NCBI GenBank assembly: GCA_963575745.1
Contig: CAUYUJ010006311.1
Span: forward strand, 25,001-47,500
DNA: 22,500 bases
Direction: 5' to 3'
Source: Prorocentrum cordatum
Taxonomy: Eukaryota; Sar; Dinophyceae; Prorocentrales; Prorocentraceae
Position numbers and translations under genes: made by a program. Positions within the stretch are counted from its first letter, which is position 1. Every line of letters begins with the position of its first letter. Shown piece by piece: positions 16,745-22,500 of this stretch. The notes under the pieces were generated by a model. The model did no database searches and was not told where the DNA came from. It saw only the letters and a program-made list of their open reading frames with translations.

Positions 16745-17553
16745 ATTGCGTGGGGCCGTTGTGAACGCGTGGCCAGGTCCAATTGTTATCGGCCGCCGCT
16801 GGGAAACACTTTCGTGTCCAACTAAGAATGGAGACTTGCGTTTCGCGGGCAACAGAAAACACAGCAACTGCGCGCGCACTCGCATCGCGTTTTGACAAGG
16901 CGGATGGCACGCGATAGACATGGCCCACGCAACGTCCAAGCCGAACGCCGCTACGGCGTGACTTTAATTCCCGCGCGCGCGCTGCGACTTCCACGCTGCT
17001 GAAGGCGCAGGATGTTGCGCGCGCGGCGTCCTGGTCCGTGCGCCGTAGGCGCGGTGGCATTTGCAGTTGTTGCTGCGCCGCGAGGTCGGCGCTCTCGCGG
17101 GCGAGCGAACGTGGGTGCGCGCGGCGCGGGGCGCGGTGGATACTTGCGCCGGCTAGTGCGTTGTCTAGACTAGACCGAAAAGGGCTGTGCAAGACAACCA
17201 GCGCAGACCCGCCCGCGTAAGACGCGCTGCTCTGGCAAACGAACATTGAACCGCACAAAGAAGCGACGTCGACGATTTGCCGGGCGCAGGGGTGCGTTGG
17301 GCGGCGGCGCGGGGTCGGGTCGCGCTTCGCAATTGGAGCTTGCGAAGTGGCGCTCGGAGAGAATTGCGCAGCATGAGCACTCCCGCGCGCGCGCGATTGG
17401 AAGCACGCGCGCCGAGAAGCTATGATGCAGTTTCGAGTGGCAGCATGCCTGCCGCAAGGCCCAGTCGAACATCGACGGGTGCCTTTACATTGCGCATAGC
17501 GCATAGTTGCCCAAGTTGCGCGCTTGGCTGCGCGGCTTCGGGCACGATGCGCG

Positions 17554-18117
17554 TTAAACCCTGATTGGACAGGCGGCGCGCTCGAGTGTAGCGCGACGCG
17601 CGCCAGCAACGCCGCCTACAACTACGCCAAGCACAAGCGCGACCCTGGCAATATCCGATGTCCGGCGGGAAGCTTTAGCAACGCAAACAAAACATGGGTT
17701 ACGAGAGGCTCCGCGCGGCATCCTGCGGAACGGCCCGAGATGCCCTGCGCCCACAACCCAGGCGAAGTGGCAGGATTTGCCGAAAGCCAATAGAGAGCAG
17801 GATACACAGAGTACAATGCAGGGGAGCATTTCCTTGAACCGATCTCTGCTTGGGCCCGCAACGCCTACGCAAAGATCATCCATGGGAATGCACCCCCCTG
17901 GGGCCGCGTCAATTCGAACGCTGTTTAGGGGGCAGGCTGGGGCCCAGAAAGCCTGCCACTCTGCGCGACAGTCACGCGGAAGTTGGCCACCCCCCAGAAT
18001 CCAGTTCGTTGTTTTGTAAGCGTGCCATCGCATCCCATATGCGTCGGCGTCCCCACTTGGCCCCTGACGTTTTGAAGCAACCTGACAGTAGGCGACGATG
18101 TCCTTCGTGAGCTCCGC
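17554..18117 (-). CDS. Gene A, C-terminal segment back in the first frame
   Basis: From 18117 the frame reads AELTKDIVAYCQVASKRQG, then GMRWHAYKTTNWILGGGQLP and EWQAFWAPACPLNSVRIDAA, followed by PMDDLCVGVAGPSRDRFKEM. This is well-mixed protein sequence and continues the preceding segment after one lost base. Coding character is good to about 17812 (EMLPCIV). After that the frame stays open to 17554, but the content turns to Ala/Arg/Gly/Val, so the exon or gene probably ends before that. Confidence 0.45.
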   Translation of the reverse strand, partial: AELTKDIVAYCQVASKRQGPSGDADAYGMRWHAYKTTNWILGGGQLPRDCRAEWQAFWAPACPLNSVRIDAAPGGCIPMDDLCVGVAGPSRDRFKEMLPCIVLCVSCSLLAFGKSCHFAWVVGAGHLGPFRRMPRGASRNPCFVCVAKASRRTSDIARVALVLGVVVGGVAGARRATLERAACPIRV

Positions 18118-18719
18118 GGAAAATCAACGTCCAGGCGAGGGCGGATCGTTGTCCATGCCAATTGCAGGCGCTCTTGCGCAACTTCGTTATTCTCCACGAT
18201 GAAAGCTTCCGCTGGGTTAGCTGAGGCGTTGCGAGCTCTCGGGTCGTGCACAGTGATCTCCATTGGTGGTTCATTGTGCTCGGCTTGTCGCCCCTCTCCG
18301 CCATCGGCCCCGCCCACGGCGCCAAAATGTGAACGCTCGTCGCCGCCGTGCCCAGGAGCTGGCGGCCTCGGCTCGGGTGGGCCAGGGGTTTGCCTCCTCT
18401 TGCCGTACCAGCCGGGGTACGCAGCATCGAGGATGCCATGGCGCGCCGCCAGGGCCAGCGCCCACCTCATCGTGATCTCTGCCTCTGCCCACTGATGACG
18501 CGGATACACGCGCGGGGCTACCGATGCCACTGCCCAGGCGACTTGATTTTGGAAACGGTGCACAACTGCTCCGCGAGTCGTAGGGACGAGGACCCAATGT
18601 TCAACTACACCCTCGTTGCTCCAATTGCCGTTCGCCAACGTCTCGATCACAGAACGCCGCACTCGGCCAACAACATCGCACTCGTCGAAGAACAAATCAA
18701 GAACGTGGGCACAATACTT
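18118..18719 (-). CDS. Gene A, segment after the first frameshift
   Basis: About 200 codons continue the protein in a new frame: YCAHVLDLFFDECDVVGRVR, then NEGVVEHWVLVPTTRGAVVH and HQWAEAEITMRWALALAARH. A low-complexity Pro/Gly/Arg stretch follows, then a helical part, EAFIVENNEVAQERLQLAWT. The frame itself stays open to a TAA at 17925-17927, but below about 18118 coding character moves to another frame. Confidence 0.5.
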
Positions 18720-19590
18720 TCAGAAAGAGTCCGGAGGCACACCCTCGATGATCCTCACTGATGGCACCTAGCGCCGTAAGAATTACCTGCAGTGTTGCAT
18801 CGCCCCAGGCTGGTTCAGACTCAAAGTAAGATGAACCATTGCATTGGCGTCGTCCTTGAGGCAATCCGATGCCTTCCCGACCGCGTTGCTCGCAACGTGC
18901 ACGGCAAACGAAACGGATCTCGTTGTCGCCGAGCTTCACTGGCCGATTGAACGCCTTTGCGATGGCAGCGTCCTTACCTGTTGTGGAGATGTGGATGTGC
19001 CGCTTGAACTTCTTGGCGAAATCGAAACGCGGCCTCGCTGCTGAGAGGCAATCGTTGTCATACTCGGCGGTTCCACGATCGATACATTGCAGCCAAGCCA
19101 TCAACGTAAAGTTCTCGATCGTGCAACGGTCGCCGCAGCCCAACACATATGCAACAACGCCACCCCAATATGTTTGCAACATCTTCTGCTTCACCGTGTC
19201 TTCGTCCGTCACATCGGCGATCTCCAGCATTTCTGGATCGGCGAGCGCCGTCTCAAGGCTGGTGACTTTTGCTGCAGACCGCGCCCGTGCTCTCAACGGC
19301 GCCTCATCGCCGCTAGTGGCCTCCACGTACACGACCGCCTCGCCGCCAGCCTCGATGATCGAACCGGTCAGCCTTGAAATGTTCATCTCAGTCCGCACCC
19401 GCTGGAAAATGATGGGGCACGTCGCGAACAACTCCGAAAGCGTTCTGGCATTCCTAGAGTGAGTGTTCGCTGCTGGTGCTCGAGCTTTGTCCGACGCACT
19501 CGCCCCGTCAAGTAAGTTACTCACGATCTGAAGCCCACTCTGACGAACTTTTCGAGGCGAGGCGTCCAGCAACGAAGGCGATAAACCCAA
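18697..19590 (-). CDS. Gene A, central open segment
   Basis: The segment follows the second TGA. The 89 codons between the two TGAs are a Pro/Asp/Gly linker with a repeated DEVLQP motif. Here the protein becomes domain-like: SELFATCPIIFQRVRTEMNI, QKMLQTYWGGVVAYVLGCGD, LMAWLQCIDRGTAEYDNDCL and RFVCRARCEQRG. The His- and Cys-containing stretches (KRHIHIS, CGDRC, CRARC) could bind metal, but the spacing matches no motif I know. Real coding in this frame ends near 18721 (CASGLFL); the last few codons before the TGA are read out of frame. Confidence 0.55.
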   Translation of the reverse strand: MGLSPSLLDASPRKVRQSGLQIVSNLLDGASASDKARAPAANTHSRNARTLSELFATCPIIFQRVRTEMNISRLTGSIIEAGGEAVVYVEATSGDEAPLRARARSAAKVTSLETALADPEMLEIADVTDEDTVKQKMLQTYWGGVVAYVLGCGDRCTIENFTLMAWLQCIDRGTAEYDNDCLSAARPRFDFAKKFKRHIHISTTGKDAAIAKAFNRPVKLGDNEIRFVCRARCEQRGREGIGLPQGRRQCNGSSYFESEPAWGDATLQVILTALGAISEDHRGCASGLFLKVLCPRS

Positions 19591-19860
19591 TCAGGAAAGA
19601 AACTCGCTTGACTTCTCCAACCGACGCGGCTCCGCCATCGGTTTGTATGCTATGATCTCGAGCTCTGGAGCAGGGTCCACATCAGCTGGCTGTAAAACTT
19701 CATCATGTGATGGATCTGCATCTGGGCCACCGTCGGGAACTGTAGAGCGACCATCTGGCTGTAGAACCTCATCACGTGGTGCTGGGCCAACATCTGGCGA
19801 AACACCTGTAGAACCACAATGCTCAGAATGACCACCTGGACCGGGATCGGGTTCCGAACC

Positions 19861-20313
19861 TCAACAGCTCTCTGCAGAATCTGCCACCACACCGAAAGAA
19901 GCGAGAGGACCATCACCACTATCTGTTGAAGAATCTTCCACCGCACCGCAAGAAGCGAAAGGGTTAACACTCTCCGTTGTGTTCGCCACCGCCGCAAAAG
20001 AAGCGAAAAAGTCAGCTCCTTCAGATGAACCGTGTATCGCGGCGATGTCGTGGCACTCTAGAACCGTCAGAGGCACGCCGATATGGATAATATGGAGGGC
20101 GGCGGTTACACCACCAAAGAAACATGGAAGAAGAGCTTCATGAGCGAGATATGTAATATCATCTGAACTGAATGAAACCACTCGGCCGAAATTGGCTATG
20201 GACGGACTCGCAATGAAAGCTAATGCCCAACCGCACCCCTGGAACCAGGACGGAACTCGAGACGATTCAGGCGCCCCTGGAAACGCCCCTCGGCGACACG
20301 AAAATCCGTCGAG
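19861..20313 (-). CDS. Gene A, N-terminal open segment
   Basis: About 150 codons are open, ending in TGA. The first two thirds look like a folded domain: SSRVPSWFQGCGWALAFIAS, then DDITYLAHEALLPCFFGGVT and HIIHIGVPLTVLECHDIAAI. The last third is a linker with three diverged copies of a short motif (FASFAAV, FASCGAV, LASFGVV) between Ser/Asp-rich spacers. The hydrophobic parts are short and mixed with charged residues, so I do not call a membrane span. Codon third positions are less GC-rich than in the LINE. Confidence 0.5.
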   Translation of the reverse strand, partial: LDGFSCRRGAFPGAPESSRVPSWFQGCGWALAFIASPSIANFGRVVSFSSDDITYLAHEALLPCFFGGVTAALHIIHIGVPLTVLECHDIAAIHGSSEGADFFASFAAVANTTESVNPFASCGAVEDSSTDSGDGPLASFGVVADSAESC

Positions 20314-20940
20314 TCAAAACCAACGGCTGCTCGATACTATCGGGGCCCCGCGGATTGCAATCGGCGCGGCGCAGCTGATCGGGACGGCCCTGAGTCTATG
20401 TTGTCGAAACGCCCCCTCCTCAATCTGGAGCAACGGCTCATCGGGAACACCCACGCAACCTCACGAAATCTATGACGCAAGAGATGCTGGGACCTCTGCA
20501 TCCCCACCTCCTCTCTCTCTCTCTCTCTCATTTCGCCTCCATCCATCCGTGAAGCGACGAACAGAAACGGTGGTGGCGGGAGACGGGAAGAATATGGATA
20601 ACAGAAGAACTGGTTTGCCGGTCAAATGGCGGCGCGAGGGAACAGCGCGATTGCACTCACAGCAACGCAACCCCCACAAGGACAGTCTGATTGTTCGGAA
20701 ACACGACGCGATGTTCCCAGGCACGTTGCAGTGCTCGCAAGCTTTTGCGTCATTATCGCAGGCTCCGGTTGGTGTTCACCAGCAAACTTGGTGTTCGCAT
20801 GTTCTGGGGGGAGAGACCTTAAATCGTGAACCGCGCGTGCGTCCATGTGTAGTTTACGTAAACACACGAATCGTCTACGACCTGACATGAACAACCTGGG
20901 CTCATCTTTGCACGTGGCATGGTGACTATATGCAACCACG
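20314..20940. other. Stretch without a supported gene
   Basis: Overlapping frames on both strands show no clear coding choice. A perfect (CT)n dinucleotide run lies at about 20511-20529. A minus frame between 20340 and 20500 (RSQHLLRHRFREVAWVFPMS) could be an upstream exon of gene A, but it has no supporting splice site that I can see. Confidence 0.35.
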
Positions 20941-21120
20941 TTCTGTTTGCTCTGGTGTGGTTCTGACAAGTTCGTTGGCATCGCCGCCTGTTTTAATTAC
21001 GTGCTAGCGGGCAGCCTTTTTTGTCAGATGTTCAGGATATTGTTTTCAATGTGTTTCCCTATTTCCCAAATCTATTCTGGTCCTAATCTGGTGTATTCTT
21101 TCCTAATTCTCAGGATGGCC
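20941..21120. other. AT-richer, T-rich island ending in a plus-strand splice-acceptor-like site
   Basis: Composition drops to roughly half A+T, unlike everything around it. The end, TCTTTCCTAATTCTCAG then GATGG, is a pyrimidine tract, a branch-like TCCTAAT and an AG|G acceptor (exon side from 21114). This resembles the 3' end of an intron. The following plus frame starts ATGGCCCTC but soon turns into low-complexity sequence. Confidence 0.35.
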
Positions 21121-21288
21121 CTCTGTCACAAGAGAGGAATCCACAAACGCACGCGCCCCAGCGATGCCACAAGGGGCAGGGCGACGCAGAGTGCGGCGCG
21201 CAGCGCGGCCAGGGCGAGCAGCGCTCCTCTGCTCTTCCCCGCTCCTTTTATGTTGAGGGCTGGCAGAACCCACGCTGCTCATTCTCCC

Positions 21289-21372
21289 TTCTCCTCCTCC
21301 CCCTCCCCCTCCCCCTCCTCCTCCTCCTCCTCCTCCTCCTCCTCCTCCTCCTCCTCCTCCTCCTCCTCCTCC

Positions 21373-21402
<30 letters not shown>
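21289..21402. repeat. Compound microsatellite (CTC)n(ATC)n
   Basis: About 25 near-perfect CTC units, impure at the start (CCCTCCCCCT), pass into about nine ATC units. Read on the LINE's strand, the array at the LINE's 3' boundary has the same order, TCC units and then TCA units. Its translation is a run of Ser or Glu and Asp. Confidence 0.92.
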
Positions 21403-21403
<1 letters not shown>

Positions 21404-21754
21404 GCTCTTTCCGGGGTCCCTGGAAGTCCCGACCCTTTCCCCGGGACTGGCTTTTCATCCTGAGACGTTTCCTGACGCCCCGGAGGCCTGGCAAGGCCCC
21501 CCGAGGCCGGAAACGGCCAAGCACCTCCCGCCCTGATTGTTTCACGACGCGATCGTGTCTAGGCCCAGACTGCAGAGGTGAACCACGCGCGCGCGCGAGC
21601 ACCCGGCTGCCGCGTCGGCGAGAGGCAGAGTCGCAAGAAGCGTGCTATGCCGCGGCCTCCCGCACGCGCTGCTGGGCCGACGACTTCCTCGACTGCGCGC
21701 GCGCCATCCTGCGCTGGGCGGAGAGTCAGAGGAAGATAAGGAGGGGAGAGGGGA

Positions 21755-21856
21755 AGGAGGAGGAGGAGGAGGAGGAGGAGGAGGAGGAGGAGGAGGCGTA
21801 GGAGGCGTAGGAGGAGGAGGAGGAGGAGGAGGAGGAGGCGAAGGAGGAGGAGGAGG
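21755..21856. repeat. GAG microsatellite, interrupted
   Basis: Two long GAG/AGG blocks are separated by a doubled GGCGTAGGA interruption, with a further GCGAA break near 21838. It is complementary to the CTC array about 350 bp to its left, so the two could pair as the arms of a large hairpin. Confidence 0.92.
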
Positions 21857-22500
21857 ATGTTATAAGGCGGAGGAGTAGGGGAGGCACAGCCTGGGGACCC
21901 GACCTCTGGCGGCGCGCACAAGTGGGTGGCGCGCTGGGGGGTCGCCGTGCAACAAGGCGGCGGGGGAGCGTCCGAGAAGGCAGGGGGCGGACTGGAAGCT
22001 CTGATCGGCTTCCAGCCTTTATAAGATTTGCCATTGCTCGGACGTCCATTCCCTGTGCCTTGTTCGGCTTCGTGCGTGTTTTTTTGTTCGCAAGATGATG
22101 CAACACGTTCCTAGACGGTTCTTGCCGAGAGAAAATGTACACGCCCGAGCGATGCCAAGAAGAACTCCCCTTGGAAGCCTGCGAACACTTCCAGCAGCAC
22201 CCTTCGCATCTTGGCGGCGCGCAGGAGGGGTGTGGCGCGAGGGGGGGCACCTCCCAGGAAGTCAACGGGGTTGGACGGCTTGGGCCTCTCAGAAGCGCCC
22301 GGTGGCTTCTAGAAGGCGGCCCCTCAGAGGCCAGGAGGGCCCCTGGGACGCCCCCCCCCTGGCCATCTTGCAGGCCCCGCCCCCGCCTTCTCAGGAAGGC
22401 GGCGCCCCCGCGCGCCACCCTCCCTTTTGCGCGCGCCGCCGAGCCCGGCGCAAACCTCTGGCCTGGGCTGGGCACTGGGGTCGATCTCATATACAATCGG
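21857..22500. other. Right end of the window, no supported gene
   Basis: The sequence is GC-rich with short imperfect inverted repeats, such as CCGCCTTCTC AGGAAGGCGG (22384-22403) and GGCCTCTCAG with CTCAGAGGCC (about 22284-22331). A small T-rich patch (TTCGTGCGTGTTTTTTTGTTCG) lies near 22068. Minus frames here read Ser, Pro, Gly and Arg and pass into the GAG array. A plus frame before the array (CWADDFLDCARAILRWAESQ, about 21679-21738) has some coding character but no context. Confidence 0.35.

Larger units (their letters stand above)
14221..17610. other. CG-alternating, palindrome-rich non-coding domain
   Basis: GCGCGC or longer alternating CG runs occur roughly 35-40 times in 3.4 kb and only a handful of times in the rest of the window. 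Many are arms of perfect hairpins. Two poly-G clusters (14499-14532 and 16628-16649) interrupt it. A 17-nt unit, GGCAACGCAGAAAGCGC, is tandemly duplicated near 15144-15178. The open frames on both strands are Arg/Ala/Pro-rich and change frame constantly, so I support no gene. Alternating CG of this length can adopt Z-DNA and cruciforms. The sharp composition difference from both sides suggests a separate origin, or unusually low CpG loss. Confidence 0.7.
17812..20313 (-). pseudogene. Gene A: unrecognised protein of about 830 codons, broken by two TGA codons and two frameshifts
   Basis: A single coding trace can be followed down the minus strand. It is open from 20313 and meets TGA at 19861-19863 and TGA at 19591-19593, both in one frame. 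It then shifts by one extra A in the AAA at 18718-18720, and returns to the first frame by loss of one base near 18117. Coding character carries on smoothly across each break, so these look like lesions in one protein rather than gene ends. Order of parts: a compact hydrophobic N-terminal domain, a Pro/Asp-rich linker, a central domain with Cys and His, and a C-terminal domain. No known catalytic motif or family is recognisable. No ATG marks a start; an in-frame TGA lies at 20314-20316. Intact transcript data could instead reveal introns at some breaks. The parts are described separately. Confidence 0.6.

Noticed and set aside
16686-17609. Minus-strand open frame of 307 codons in the CG-rich island
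   Set aside because: Its content is Ala/Arg/Ser as forced by GCGCGC DNA. Such frames stay open by chance where stop codons are rare.
11963-19863. Reassigned TGA codon in genes A and B
   Set aside because: LINE ORF1 in the same window uses TGA as a proper stop, and gene A also has frameshifts, so decay explains more.
20181-20201. Spliced-leader-like sequence at the beginning of gene A on the minus strand
   Set aside because: About 15 of 21 positions match the SL. In a window of this size, read on both strands, such a match is not surprising, and the surrounding frame reads as continuous protein.
20947-21801. Plus-strand open frame of 284 codons through the CTC and GAG arrays
   Set aside because: Most of it is Ser and Glu runs from microsatellites, and its first part lies in the AT-rich island that looks like an intron.
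1-22500. tRNA, rRNA, SL RNA and 5S genes
   Set aside because: I looked for tRNA T-arm motifs and found only isolated matches without the rest of a cloverleaf. The SL sequences present lack the donor and downstream part of an SL RNA gene.

Overview
The window is nuclear DNA of a dinoflagellate. The strongest sign is a perfect copy of the dinoflagellate spliced-leader (SL) sequence on the minus strand at 8303-8324, followed directly by a second, truncated SL. This tandem is the signature of an mRNA that was trans-spliced, reverse transcribed, re-inserted and trans-spliced again. The DNA is GC-rich, gene-poor and full of microsatellites, minisatellites and homopolymer runs, and nothing in it looks prokaryotic. 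I cannot name the genus.

Layout. (1) 552-8324, minus strand: a nearly complete non-LTR retrotransposon (LINE), about 7.8 kb. It runs SL relics, 99-nt leader, ORF1 (coiled-coil protein), 13-nt spacer, then ORF2 (APE-type endonuclease, reverse transcriptase, CCHC knuckle, and a long C-terminal extension ending in 22-residue and 6-residue tandem repeats). A nine-unit GAG-type array sits at each end, as expected for insertion into a microsatellite. A 2-nt insertion in the C-terminal repeats has switched the reading frame, so this copy is probably damaged. (2) 8325-10200: non-coding repeats, namely a G-quadruplex-prone 11-bp minisatellite and a degenerate C-rich satellite of about 100-135 bp. (3) 10203-10442, minus: a short, strongly coding-like exon fragment. 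(4) 10623-13229, minus: two large coding blocks (B1, B2) of an unrecognised protein, with a good AG|G splice acceptor before B1 and an in-frame TGA near its end. (5) 13240-17600: non-coding. Its main part, about 14.2-17.6 kb, is packed with alternating CG runs, perfect GC palindromes and poly-G tracts. (6) 17812-20313, minus: a second unrecognised protein (gene A) of about 830 codons, broken by two in-frame TGA codons and two single-base frameshifts. (7) 20314-22500: mostly non-coding, with an AT-richer island and a pair of opposed CTC and GAG arrays.

How the parts relate. The LINE's two proteins would form its ribonucleoprotein, nick DNA and copy its RNA, while the host's trans-splicing machinery supplies the 5' end. 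Genes A and B lie on the same strand and face the same way around the CG-rich domain, so they could be parts of one split gene or element. That link is inference. ORF1 ends in TGA, so TGA works as a stop here and the TGA codons in A and B most simply mean decay.
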